The notes below the pieces were generated by a model that made no database searches, had not been told where the DNA came from, and worked only from the letters and a program-made list of their open reading frames with translations. Source: Nicotiana tabacum (Eukaryota > Streptophyta > Magnoliopsida > Solanales > Solanaceae). From it: 64,000 nucleotides of DNA. The DNA lies in contig NC_134095.1 in NCBI RefSeq assembly GCF_000715075.1, forward strand, positions 7,922,722 to 7,986,721. The letters run 5' to 3'. Shown here piece by piece: positions 1 through 12,338 of this stretch. Made by a program: the position numbers and the translations under genes. How positions within the stretch are numbered: position 1 is the stretch's first letter; each line of letters begins with the position of its first letter.

Positions 1-1968
1 GTCATGGATAAATGCACATGTAAACGAATGCAATGCATGAGAAGTGCGTTAATAAAATCTCTCAGAATATCATAAGATCATTATACCTCCAATTAATATC
101 ATGAAGTAAACTTTTATCAACTTACGTATTTTCTGAGACCCATGAACAGACGATAGAATAATAGGACACATGAGGAATCAAGAACATAGGAATCTCTAGT
201 ATTTCTATGAATATAATCATTTATGTAAGTTTTGTATTTACTAGTTTCGTTTATATCGTATGGATTATGCCAAAAAGATGGAAGGATTAGCCTTAACTTA
301 CCTGGATTAAGGAAACTCCGTATAATATTCTTGAAAAGGATTGCACTGTTTCATCCATAAGAAGCTACAAATCTGGCACCGGATCCGCCATAACTTTTGG
401 CACAGAGCAATTGCAGTTAATAATAGCATTCCATCTCTTTACATATATAAGCTCTGTTTAATACTACGAGACCAGTCTCCCAATTTTTCGTAATGCTTCT
501 TTCAATCACTACATACTCTCCGTGACATGAACGGGTTCCAAAGTCCAAAGAGGTCAGTGATAACCGGAGTAATCAAAATAAAGAGAGATTACCACTTCCT
601 TGTGATTATATCACAATATGGAATTAGTTATCAAGAGATAATCAAGCTACAACTTTAGGCATTCTAGTGACCAATACAGCTTAGGAGCTAAACCTTCCTT
701 GCTTGGTCAAAAATGACCATAATATTTGTTTGACAAAGATCCCCCTCCATATCAAATTGCAAGGTAACATCGTCAGACCTAATCTATTAACTTAAACTTC
801 ATAGGCTACTTTTTGAAAGGAGAAGACCATGTTGAAGTTGCGGTTACTAACATTACACCTGAATTTTAATAGGAAGTCCACTATATAGCATTCAAGCATT
901 ATGTAAAGTAGTTATCACTTGTCAACCACGTGTTTTTACAAATACATGAGTCACAATCTTTCTAAAGAAAAATGTGTCACGTTATGGCTTATCTAAAGCC
1001 TTAATTAATCACCACTTATTCTTAATTATCTTGCTAATATCCCATTAAACCAATGATTAACTAGTTACCCATATAATTAAGAATTATCTCAATTACTTAA
1101 AATACTACTCACTTTTAATATACTTTATACACCTTACTATAATATACTTTATATAACTTACTATCATGGTCATGTGTTATCATATAAAATAAATACACAC
1201 ATTATTATTTCATTAAAACATCCATGTAAAAATACATATATTTTCTCAACTTATAATTTTTGTACTCTTAATTCTTACAATGGTAAAAAGATAACATTCT
1301 TTTCTTGAAAAATAATTTCTATCTTTACAATAAAGAAAATTTCATAAACTTTCTTATATTATGTGTATTATTTAAAGCACATTTGGAAGTAGTAATATTA
1401 ATAACTATATAAAATCATAATTTTCAAACTTTTTACAAAAGTATTCCACTCAAAATACCCTATCAAATGTATATGATGATATCAAGGTTGTTAAATTTAC
1501 GGGGTCTTACAATAACATAGTCACGAATAAAAATCTCAATTTTTAACACTAACATTTAGTTAGATTTCTAAACCATGTCGCTCCATTTTATTTAAAGTTG
1601 TTGAAAGGAGGAATCAAGTTTCTTAGTGTGCCAAAAAAGTAAATGCTATACTTACATTAAAAAATGTGCAAGTTAGCCAATGGTGTCAATAAGTTCAAAT
1701 AATGGAAAGCTTCAATAATAAGATCCTTTCATTCTCATAAAAGCGGATGAATAAGAAAGAAATCAAACAAAAATAATAATTTGTGGGTACGTATTACCCT
1801 CCATTGTGCATTCTAAGAACATTATGAAGTCATTTAGAAAGTTAAATTTAGAAATGATAAGTATTATCCTCCTCTTTTTACCTCTATAATCTCATGAATG
1901 GTCTTAATTCCTTCGAGCTCATATGGATTACTACGACTTATCCTAATATTAAAGTATGGGATGTAACA
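1..1968 (-). repeat. LTR A (partial) of chromovirus-derived non-autonomous element
   Basis: This is the truncated first of three related LTRs; its outer end lies left of the window. Its right edge is GGGATGTAACA, which on the minus strand is an LTR start TGTTACATCCC. It aligns along its length with 2439-4565 and with the split copy that starts at 5037. It is AT-rich and non-coding; short open frames here do not persist between copies. In the minus-strand sense this is the 3' LTR of the array, because a polypurine tract lies immediately outside it at 1969-1982. Family placement with Tekay/Del-like chromoviruses is inferred from the flanking internal remnants. Confidence 0.8.
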
Positions 1969-2438
1969 TCCTTCCCCCCTTTCGAACATTCGTCCTCGAA
2001 TGTTAACTCTTAGAGATTAACAAATTTTTTACTAGGGTCACTTTTGTAAACTAAGCTAAAACCCAACCTATATCTGAAGTCTCAACTATTCACAACTTTT
2101 TGTACTTGAGTATCTCGTATCTTCTTTACTTTTCCTTACTTACTTTTTAATATCGCATCGTATCTTCTGTTTCTTTCATAACCTCCCTTCCACATTACAC
2201 TTTAAAGCTCTACTGTGATACATGCACCTTTGGTGCATACAAAATCTGGCGAAAGCTTCATATAGACTGCTTACGACTCAAGTCTATGGCACGATTTAAA
2301 AACAAAAGAAGGGTAACATTTCCTAAATGCCCTACAGCCTCTCAATTAAAAATGTGGCACGCAACACACCCATAAGTGAGACTCTACTAGGCATGGCTTT
2401 GTAGACTTCCTAAGACACGACCCGCTCTGATACCGTTT
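1969..2438 (-). mobile_element. Short internal region 1 (470 bp) with PPT and iMet-type PBS
   Basis: This is the whole interval between LTR A and LTR B. At its left edge the minus strand reads a purine run (AAAGGGGGGAAGGA, 1969-1982) directly before the LTR, the expected polypurine tract. At its right edge the minus strand reads GGTATCAGAGC (2424-2434) just after LTR B, matching the initiator tRNA-Met primer site. Next to the PPT lies the hairpin-forming AACATTCG/CGAATGTT. On the minus strand this resembles the end of Tekay/Del chromovirus polyproteins (from memory). No gag or pol is left, so the element could move only in trans. Confidence 0.8.
2424..2434 (-). promoter_or_regulatory. Primer binding site, initiator tRNA-Met type
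   Basis: The minus strand reads GGTATCAGAGC a few bases inside the LTR B end, the usual complement of the 3' end of plant initiator tRNA-Met. The equivalent site in internal region 2 (5022-5032) is mutated to TGTATCAAAGC. Confidence 0.8.
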
Positions 2439-4565
2439 TGTTACGCCCCAAACCTAGGGAGGCGTGGCTGGCACCCGGTGCCATAGTGGCCCGAGGGAAC
2501 CACTCTGTAACTCATTCGTTCCTTTTGTAACTATCATGGGCCAACATGGACACAACTCATAATGTACAATTGTAAGTGGGCAAATGTTATATCAATGAAC
2601 CATCGTTCATAAAAACATGGATACATATGGGCCGTCAAGACCTCTGACATACTGTACAACATGAACCTCTGTCTACAAAGACTCTAAGATTATTTGACAT
2701 CAAATTGGACAGGGTATTGTCCTACCCATAAATATGTAATAAAACTCTGACCTGATGACTCATAGACTCGGATGCATTCCGAATGAGGTGGAGTCTTACC
2801 GATTCTTCGCTGAATGTTGATCTCGTCTACTATGAGGGCTCGCCAAACTTATTATTTATACCTGCAGGCATAAATGCAGCGTCCCCAACAAAAGGGCGTC
2901 AGTACAAATAATGTACCGAGTATGTAAGGCGGAACAGAAACATAACAGTAAGTCATCATTAATTAAGGACATGGAAGAAACATGGAGTAAAGGACTCAAC
3001 CTGAAAGTCTGGATAGCTCTGTAAATCATAAGATCATTTTTAATGTCATTCATATCATATAAACTTCATGTGATGCATAGGTCTATACGTACATAACATC
3101 ATCAAGCCTCTGAGGGCATCCCATCATATCATTTCGGTCACTGTGGGCAAATCATTAATGTATACCAGCTGATCAGGTGGTGATGCATATATAATGTCGT
3201 AACCTTTTCCCATAGCCCATATACATATATACGCGTATATAACGCCGTCTGAGTCATGGGTAAATGCACATATAAATGAATGCAAGAGAAGTGCGTTAAT
3301 AAAATCTCTTGGAATGTAATAAGATCATTATACCTCTGATTAATATCATGAAGTAAACTTTTATCAACTTAGTATTTTCTGAGACCCATGAATAGACAAT
3401 AAAATAATAGGACACATGGGGAATTAAGAACATAGGAACCTCTAGTATTTCTATGAATATAATCAGTTATGGAAGTTTTGCATTTACTCGTTTCATTTAT
3501 ATCGTATGGATCATGCCAAAAAGAAGGAAGGATTAGCCTTAACTTACCTGGATTAGGAAAAAATCTGTATAATATTTTTGGTATAATCTTTATAATCACA
3601 AACCTCTAGTATTTATATGAATATTATCTTGCTAATTTCTCATAAACCAATGATTAACTAGTTACTCATATAAATAAGAATTATCTCAACTTACTTAAAA
3701 TACTACTCACTTTTAATATACTTTATACACCTTACTATAATATACTTTATATAACTTACTATCATGGTCATGTAGTACCATATAAAATAAATAAACACAT
3801 TATTATTTCATTAAAACATCCATGTAAAAATACATATATTTTCTCAACTTATAATTTTTGTACTCTTAATTCTTACAATGGTAAAAATATGATCTTCTTT
3901 TCTCGAAAAATAATTTCTATCTTTACAATAAAGAAAATCTCATAAACTTTCTTATATTATGTGTATTATTTAAAGCATATTTGGAAGTAGTAATATTAAT
4001 AACTATATAAAATCATAATTTTTAAACTTTTTACAAAAATATTCCACTCAAAATACCCTATCAAATGTATATGACGTTATCAAGGTTGTTAAACTTACGA
4101 GGTCTTATAATAACATAGTCACAAATAAAAATCTCAATTTTTGACACAAGCATTTAGTTAGATTTATGATCATGTCGCTCCATTTTATTTAAAGTTGTTG
4201 AAAGGAGGAATAAAGTTTCTCAGTGTGCCAAAAAAGTAAATGCTATAATTACATTCAAAAATGTGCAAGTTAGACAATGGTGTCAATAAGTCCAAATAAT
4301 CGAAAGCTTCAATAATAAGATCCCTTCATTCCCATAAAAGCAGATGAATAGGAAGAAAATCAAACAAAAATAATAACTAGTTGGTAAGTATTACCCTCCA
4401 TTGTACATTCCAAGAACATTATGAATCCATTTAGAAAGTTAAATTTGGAAATGATAAGTATTATCCTCCTCTTTTTACCACTATAATCTCATGAATGGTC
4501 TTAATTTCTTCGAGCTCATATGGGTTACTGCGACTTATCCTAATATTAAAGTATGGGATGTAACA
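2439..4565 (-). repeat. LTR B with internal deletion
   Basis: This LTR runs from TGTTACGCCCC to GGGATGTAACA, so both ends show TG...CA. It is 2127 bp, whereas the split third LTR adds up to about 2.8 kb. About 680 bp present in LTR A (roughly 345-1028) is missing at about 3578-3625 and is replaced by about 45 bp. Part of that filler repeats the local phrase CCTCTAGTATTT from 3440. No conserved reading frame is present. Confidence 0.85.
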
Positions 4566-5036
4566 TCCTTCCCCTCTTTAGAACATTCGTCTTTGAATGT
4601 TAACTCTTAGAGATTTACAAATTTTTCACTAGGGACACTTTTGTAAACTAAGCTAAAACCCAACATATATCTGAAGTCTCGACTATTCACAATTTTTTGT
4701 ACTTGAGTATCTCGTATCTTCTTCACCTTTGCCTTACTTACTTTTCAATCTCGCATCGTATCTTATGTTTCTTTAATTACCTCCCTTCTACATTACACTA
4801 TAAAACTCTACTGTGATACATGCACCTCTGGTGCATACAAAATCTGGTGAAAGCTTCATATAGACTTCTTACGACTCGACTCTATGGCACGATCTGAAAA
4901 CAAAAGAAGGGTAACATTTCCTAAATACCCTATAGCCTCTCAATTATAAATGTAGTGCGCAATAAACCCATAAGTGAGACTCTACTAGGCACGTCTTTGT
5001 AGACTCCTTAGGACACAAGCCGCTTTGATACAACTT
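4566..5036 (-). mobile_element. Short internal region 2 (471 bp)
   Basis: This is the second copy of the short internal domain, collinear with 1969-2438 and of almost identical length. It has the polypurine tract at 4566-4579 (minus strand) and a decayed primer site at 5022-5032. The repetition of LTR-internal-LTR-internal-LTR implies a tandem array formed by recombination between LTRs, or a multi-LTR insertion. No coding capacity. Confidence 0.8.
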
Positions 5037-6814
5037 TGTCACGCCCCAAACTTGGGGAAGCATGGCTGGCACCCGGTGCTGTAGTGCCCCGAGGGAACCA
5101 ATCCGTAACTCATTCGTTCATTTTGTAACTATCATGGGCTAACATGGATACAACTCGTAATGTACAATTGTAAGTGGGCAAATGTTATATTAATGAACTA
5201 TCGTTCATAAAAACATGGATACATATGGGCCGTGAAGGCCTTTGACATACTGTACAAAATGAACCTTTGTCTATAAAGCCTCTAAGATTATTTGACATCA
5301 AATTGGATAAGGTACTGGCCTACCCATAAGTATGTAATAAACTCAGACATGATGACTCATAGACTCGGATGCACTCCAAATGAGGTAGAGTCTTACCGAT
5401 CCTTCGTTGAATGCTGACCTCGCCTACTATGAGGGCTCCCCAAACTGATTGTCTATACCTGCGGGCATGAATGCAGCGTCCTCAACAAAAGGACGTCAGT
5501 ACGAATAATTTACCGAGTATGTAAGGTGGTACTGAAACATAACAGTAAGTCATCATTAATTAAGGACATGGAAGAAACATGGAGTAAAGGACTCAACCTG
5601 AAAGTCTGGATAGCTCTATAAATCATGAAATATTTTTAATGTCATTCTTATCATATAAATGTCATGTGATGCATAGGTCTATACGTACATAACATCATCA
5701 AGCCTCTTAGGGCATCCCATCATATCATCTCGGCCACTGTGGGCAAATCATTAATGTATACCAGCTGATCAGGTGGTGATGCGTATATAACACCGTAACC
5801 ATTTCTCATAGAACATATACATATATACGTGTATATAACGTCGTCTGAGTCATGGATAAATGCACATGTAAACGAATGCAATGCATGAGAAGTGCGTTAA
5901 TAAAATCTCTCAGAATATCATAAGATCATTATACCTCCAATTAATATCATGAAGTAAACTTTTATCAACTTACGTATTTTCTGAGACCCATAAATAGACG
6001 ATAGAATAATAGGACACATGGGGAATCAAGAACATAGGAACCTCTAGTATTTCTATGAATAGAATCATTTATGAAAGTTGTGCATTTACTCGTTTCGTTT
6101 GAATCGTATGGATCATGCCCAAAAAAAGGAAGGATTAGCCTTAAGTTACCTCGATTAGGGAAAAATATGTATAATATTCTTGGAAAGGATTGCACCGTTT
6201 CATCCATAAAAAGCAACAAATCTGGCACCGGAACCTCCATAGTTTTTGGCACAGAGCAATTGCAGTTAATAATAGCATTCCATCTCTTTACTTATATAAG
6301 CTCTGTTTAATACTACGAGACCAGTCTCCCAATTTTTCCTAATGCTTCTTCCAATCACTACATACTCTCCGTGACATGAATGGGTTCCAAAGTCCAAAGA
6401 GATCAGTGACAGCTAGTGTAATCAAAATGAAGAGAGAATTACCACATCCTTGTGATTATATCACAATATGGAATGAGTGATCAAGAGATAATCAAGCTAC
6501 AGCTTTAGGCATTCTAGTGACCAGTACAGGTTAGGAGTTAAAGCTTCCCTGCTTGGTCAAAAATGACCATAACATTTATTTGACAAAGATCCTCCATCCA
6601 TATCAAATTGCAAGGTAACACCGTCAGACCTAATCTCTTAACTTAAGCTACTTTTAGCAAGGAGAAGACCATGTTAAAAATGCTGAAATTTAATCTATTA
6701 CTTTTAGTAATGTTGCTGTCACTAACATTACTCCTGAAATTTAATAGGCAGTCCACCATATAGCATTCAAGAATTATGTAAAGTAGTTATCACTTGTCAA
6801 CCACGTGTTCTAAC
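5037..6814 (-). repeat. LTR C, segment 1 of 3
   Basis: LTR C starts TGTCACGCCCC at 5037 and is collinear with LTRs A and B. It breaks at 6814, where the Ogre-like element is inserted after the target bases CTAAC (6810-6814). It resumes at 22965, is broken again by the LINE at 23657, and ends at 31028. A longer segment missing from LTR B is kept here, showing that B, not C, is deleted. Confidence 0.85.
6810..6814. repeat. 5-bp target site duplication CTAAC (left)
   Basis: CTAAC stands immediately left of the LTR start TGTCGCACC and again immediately right of the other LTR end TGCTCACA (22965-22969). The 5-bp direct repeat is typical of Ty3-gypsy integration and fixes the element's borders. 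Confidence 0.93.
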
Positions 6815-9800
6815 TGTCGCACCTCCTTTTTCCGCTCCCGCGAGGGGTGAAGGAGTTTTTTTCAATTAAAGGACAATCGAAACGGGATTTGTTTTTTATT
6901 CAGAGTCGCCACTTGGGAGATTTAGGGTGTCCCAAGTCACCAATTTAATCCCGAATCGAGGAAGAGAATGACTCTGTATTACAGTCCGCGAACCAGAAAT
7001 CCGGATAAGGAATTCTGTTAACCCGGGAGAAGGTGTTAGGTATTCCCGAGTTCCGTGGTTTTAGCGCGGTCGCTCAACTGTCACATTCGGCTTCATTATC
7101 TGATTTTATACAATTACGAGCTCATGTGCAAATTTTAATTCTTTACCGATTTTATTATATTTTTAAGGAATGTGAACATCGTTTAAAACATGTCTTTGGA
7201 TTGCGTCACGTGAAATGCACCCGCAATCCAGAACATATTCTATTCGATGTTTTGGGATTTGGATTTGGGTTGCATGAAATGCACACCCGAGTTTAAGAAG
7301 GTAAGATTAATTAAATCGCACCTAAAGAGTCTAACGCGTTATTATCTTTGGAGAAGGCAGTGAAATTTACTAAACAGTCAATCCCAAATTCTAAGTATTT
7401 ATTATGACCAATTATTGAGGGCCCCGCAATTTGCATTTTTATTTGGCGAGGCTCGTCTCGTTTTCATTTAAAAGGTCGTCCTATAGCGACTATGTTTTCT
7501 ATTGAGTTTGTCTCTAATAATGAAAGAAGAAGAACAATCCAACTTTATTTACATGCTTACAAGTTAGTTATAGTCAGGTTCCGAATATAATTTGCCAAAT
7601 TCGGAACATGACCGCGTGCCTGGGCAGTTGTTTAGATATCATGGGCCCAGGCCCAATGTGCATAACGTGAAACTCGACCCGGGCCGTCCTTATTCCAATT
7701 TGGCCTAGTTAACCCATTTTGTACATGTTCAACATTTATAAGGGGGCTGAAATGTAAAGTACTGCTTGTTTGATCAAGCAATATTCTTACCAATTTGAAA
7801 AAAAAACAGGCTATTTGTTTAAAGAAGTAACTATTGGATACCTAACATGCTTCTTGACAACAATGATGAACTAACAGAACAGGACTACTGCAACATTAGT
7901 CTCTTTTAATTATAAGCAACACATAGAGTTCTCCAACTAAATGATATGTATAAAGGTTCAGTTACATCACAGCTAACTACATAGTTCTAGTAGAGAAAAG
8001 TAAACTGTCATTCATACAACGAATGTTCAGTATATTTCTAAAACGACTTCAAAATAACTTCAACTCTTCATTTTTGTATTCATGCTTCAAATTTCAACCT
8101 ACATTTACCGATGTATCAGTTGTGTACCTGGTATAGGAAAGCAAAAGAAGAAGAGGAATGATCAGTGCAGTAGTAGCATACACAGCAACCGCAACAACAG
8201 AAAATAGCAACACAATCAGTCGAACAGCCCCAAACCAGTAACAGCAACAGAGACAACCCAATAACAGACCAAAACTCAGCAGCAACTTAAGAGAAACCCA
8301 CCAACAATTTCAGAAAACCAAACAGCAACAACCAGTGCTAACAATAACCAATAACCAGTGCAAATTTTTGAGTACTAACAGAACTCCAGCAGAATCAGTG
8401 AAAAAAGAAAACTCAGAAGACCCAATAAAACAGTACCAACTGCAATCCTGAGGTTCGAGGATGCAGCAGAAAGGACCTCTTTTATCCCTCAAACTAACCC
8501 TTTTAGTTCTGGGAAAATCAGTTCAACTTTTAGCCTGTTTCTGACTTGTGAAGGTTTAGAAAAACAGCAGCTAAGAGCTTTTAAAATTCTGAAATCTTAA
8601 TGTTCAGCCCTCTCAAAATCAGTCCCTCCTTAAAACCAGTTTTTCTTTTTTTCCTCCAGTATCAATGCTCTCCCCAAAAATCCTCCTTCGAAATGACCTA
8701 AATGAGCCTGTTTATAGGCCAGAAATGGCAAGCCCCCAGGCTGCCTTCCCCTCTGCCCATACCCCCCTTAAATTAATCAAAATGCCCATGATATTCTTGA
8801 CAGACTCCCCATACCGCATGCTTTTCTCTTTTTAATCAAAGTTATGGGTGTTTAACTTATTTTAATAAACCTCCCCCATGCCATTTAGTCTTGTTCCCCA
8901 CTATCCTTAAATAATATGTTAGTTTTGATAGTATTTTAATACCCTACTGTCAGCCCAACTTAAACTAACCATCTTCTGATCTTTTCAAACCCCAAACTAC
9001 CCCTTTTAACCCCTGGTTATTACTGTTTTAACCTAAGCTTCAACAGCCTAAAGTTTGAACTTATGGAAGTTCAAACTCAACAACTGCCCAAGACTGAGTT
9101 CTAGCTATTGCACTGCAGCTACAAACCATTCACAGATAATGTCAAACAATCAGCTAAACAACAATGGTTCGATCAATCATATGAAGCTATACGAATCAGA
9201 ATATTTGAACATTCAGTCCTATAAAACTAATCGATGACGTTTATCTAATCGACTATACTAATTATAACATAGAACAATCAGTCGATTAAACAAATAACAC
9301 GAATAGGGCATCAACTGCCTTCACCAACTTTGCACGAAACATGGAATCTATATGAATTATCCATTTGATGATATTAATCAAATCGAATATGTATCTCACC
9401 ATACGTATTTAACAATAGATAGAAGACTAATCGACCAAATAAAAAGGCCTTACGAAGATGGAGAAAAATTAAAAGAAAATATCAGAAACATCATCAAACT
9501 AACTAATCAGGTTAACAAACATAAACATCATTCAAACAAAATAGAAAAGAAAAAGGAAAACTCACTGTGGAAGCTCAACAACGAACGACCCAGGCCTGAA
9601 ATGGATTTGACCATTTGAGGTCGAACAGTCCGATTTAAGGCTTGAGGATTTGTAGGTAGATTCGGACCAAACCAAACTTGGTTTGGTCACGAGTGAGGGC
9701 AGGGTAATGACTGGTGTGAATCTGGGGTAGGTTGGTGTAGATCGAGGTTTTGCTCGAACCTTCAAACGAAGATTCGAGGCGATGGGGAATGATTCGAGGC

Positions 9801-10711
9801 AAGGGGGTAATGGATTCGTGTTCAGGGTAGTTGGGTGCATTAGGGGTGTTATTTTGGTGGTCACCGGCGTCGTGGTTGTCGGGTTTACGGTGAGAGCGTA
9901 TGGTGGCGGCTAGGGTTTGGAACGGGGGGTTTGGGTTTGTGTTTGGGACGATGGTGCACAGTAGGCGAAGGGGGGGTTTGGTTTGGGGGCGTGGGGTGTA
10001 ATGAAGGGCTTATATACGGAACGTGGCAATTGATTTGAGTCGTTAGATCAGATGATCTCAACGGCTTCGATTAATTGGTGAGGGACAGGACGGGGTCGTT
10101 TGTTGTAGAAACGGGGTCGTTTGGTGAGGGGTTGGGTCGACCCGGGTAAGCAGGTCGGGTTATGGGCGCGATCGTGGACCGTTGGATGAGTATGGATGAA
10201 CGGCTCAGATCAAACGCCTTATGCGGCGTCGTTTGGGGGCGTCCCTGGAAGGCCTGGTTTTGGACTGGGTCATTGTATTGGTTTGGGCCTGATTTCAGTT
10301 GAATTTTTGGCCCAAATCCGATACTTTCCTTCTTATAATTAAACAAAAATTCCTAAAAACCAAAATTAAACTACACAAATATTAATTAACACCTAACAAC
10401 AGTTATCACATGAATTAAAACATTTAATAAAATTACCATGACAACAAAATAGAATAAAATGCCTATTTTTGTAATTTTCGCTTTTAAAAACCAAATAATG
10501 GTTAATTAATTCCTAAATGTACCATTTTTCCCTAAATGCGTGCAACATGTATTTTTGTATTTTTTAACTATAGCAAGGCGAGCATTTACGGACAAAACAA
10601 TTATCAAAATGTCACACAAATCCTCAAAATTGTACCCGAAGGTAACTTGTTTTATTTCTTTTCCGATTTCTTTTGGAGTAGTTTCCGTGAAGCAAAAATC
10701 ACGTGCTCACA
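6815..10711 (-). repeat. 3' LTR of the non-autonomous Ogre-like element
   Basis: 3897 bp, starting TGTCGCACC and ending GTGCTCACA on the plus strand. It pairs with 18949-22964. Compared with that copy it lacks 114 bp around 9628, including the conserved palindrome. Short frames such as those at 8094-8492 are identical in both LTRs simply because the LTRs are copies. No known domain is seen. Confidence 0.93.
10009..10016 (-). promoter_or_regulatory. LTR TATA box (minus strand TATATAAG)
   Basis: On the minus strand TATATAAG lies about 700 bp into the LTR. The equivalent in the other LTR is at 22257-22264, and the autonomous-type element has TATATAAA at the matching place (35718-35725). It is the best candidate for the U3 promoter core. 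Confidence 0.6.
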
Positions 10712-10729
10712 GCTTCCCCTCTTTGTTCG
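10712..10729 (-). promoter_or_regulatory. Polypurine tract
   Basis: The minus strand reads CGAACAAAGAGGGGAAGC directly before the LTR start TGTGAGCACG. The same tract (AACAAAGAGGGGCAGC) precedes the 3' LTR of the larger element at 54631-54648. Confidence 0.85.
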
Positions 10730-10830
10730 AAAGCACAAAGAGCTTTCGTGCAAAGATAAAGTGAGCAGACACGAGCGACTTTGCTTGTTGGAAGACTCCG
10801 TGTGAAGCATTTTGTTTTGAAAAAGATTTA

Positions 10831-10900
10831 ACCGAACCTTGCTTCAAAGGTTTCCTACATATCCCTAGCTAGAAGGGAATCAGGTTAATGTAGTTCGGGA
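10831..10900 (-). promoter_or_regulatory. Structured boundary motif, copy 1
   Basis: On the minus strand: CCGAACTACA, then TGAT, stem TCCCT/AGGGA, then TGTAGG and finally GGTTCGG. The outer arms CCGAAC/GTTCGG and CTACA/TGTAG are complementary. It lies just before the polypurine tract, as does the copy at 54470-54530. Confidence 0.6.
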
Positions 10901-11336
10901 AGTTTAGGTAGCTGGGACTACCATGGGACTGTGATTTGCTGTTACTGCTGCTGCATGTTGTTACTACTGCTTACCGATCTCCTTATTACATCGTGCTTAA
11001 AAGAAAAATCAAGAAGCTAGGCTAGATAACGGATTACAAGATCCCATCCATCTTCCATTTGTTCTGGACGCCTTGCTTTCTTGTTGGCTTGCGTCTATTC
11101 CGGTGCTGCTTTCTTCCGAAAACTGATGGGGGTGACACCAACCTTTTGCTACTCTGAATACCAATTCTCACTGTCTAGTTTGGTCCGCTGGGGATATGAC
11201 TTCCTTCATTAAGCTTTTCGGTGGTTCCTCTGGGGATACGACTCTCTTAATCAAAACTTGTTATGCCGGGGATTTTTTTTTGTGGTAACCTTCTGCCTTC
11301 CGGTGGGTTACTGATTTCAAGACCTGAAGTATAAGA

Positions 11337-11852
11337 CCGAAAAGTATTCCTCTCGTTATACAGGTGGGCGCCTGAATGCAAAAGTATGAAATGTATTCCC
11401 TCGTTATACTGGTGGGCGCTTAGGACATGAAATGAAAAACAGAAGTGTATGCCCTCATTATACTGGTGGGCGCCTAGGACATGAAATGAAAACAGAAATA
11501 TATTCCCTCATTATACTGGTGGGCGCCTAGGACATGAAATGAAAACAGAAATGTATTCCCTCATTATACTGGTGGGCGCCTAGGACATGAAATGAAAAAC
11601 AGAAGTGTATTCCCTCATTATACTGGTGGGCGCCTAGGACATGAAATGAAAACAGAAATGTATTCCCTCATTATACTGGTGGGTGCCTAGGACGTGAAAT
11701 GAAAACAAAAATGTATGCCCTCATTATACTGGTGGGCGACCTAGGACATGAAATGAAAAACAGAAATGTATTCCCTCATTATACTGGTGGGCGCCTAGGA
11801 CATGAAACGTAAAGACTGAAAAGTATTCCTCTTGTTATATAGGTGGGCGCCT
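11337..11852 (-). repeat. Tandem repeat, about 53-bp unit, 10 copies
   Basis: Ten copies of a unit containing ATACTGGTGGGCGCCTAGG and GACATGAAATGAAAAC. Unit length varies by a few bases because of A-run changes. It lies in the 3' non-coding part of the minus-strand element. Tandem arrays in this location are known for Ogre/Tat elements. Confidence 0.92.
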
Positions 11853-11917
11853 GTTTTCAACAACAACTTTGAAAATAAAATGTCATTCCTTTCTTTAGGT
11901 TGGCGATATTCAGTATC

Positions 11918-12338
11918 CTGTTTGAGGGTGGATGAACCCAAAATATCCTATTTGAGGGCGGATGAACCCAACATATCCTATTTGAGGGCGGATGAACCCA
12001 AAATATCCTATTTGAGGGCGGATGACCCAAAATATCCCATTTGAGGGCGGATGAACCCAAAATATCCTATTTGAGGGCGGATGACCCAAAATATCCTATT
12101 TGAGGGCGGATGAACCCAAAATATCCTATTCGAGGGCGGATGAACCCAACATATCCTATTTGAGGGCGGATGAACCCAACATATCCTATTTGAGGGCGGA
12201 TGAACCCAACATATCCTATTTGAGGGCGGATGAACCCAACATATCGTATTTGAGGGCGGATGAACCCAACATATCCCATTTGAGGGCGGATGAACCCAAC
12301 ATATCCTATTTGAGGGCGGATGAACCCAAAATATTTTC
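11918..12338 (-). repeat. Tandem repeat, 30-bp unit, 14 copies
   Basis: Fourteen copies of a unit built on TTGAGGGCGGATGAACCCAA followed by AATATCCTAT; two copies lack one base (GATGACCC). The 30-bp period is a multiple of three. It therefore opens repetitive reading frames on both strands, which I treat as artefacts. Confidence 0.95.

Noticed and set aside
8094..8492. Small hydrophobic ORFs repeated at 20228-20626
   Set aside because: They occur twice only because the two LTRs are copies; they are not kept as frames in the related LTRs at 37400-37700 or 57200-57430.
9562..9864. Minus-strand 100-aa ORF in the LTR (partner near 21810-22112)
   Set aside because: Interrupted and altered by the 114-bp gap between LTR copies; no domain, probably leader sequence.
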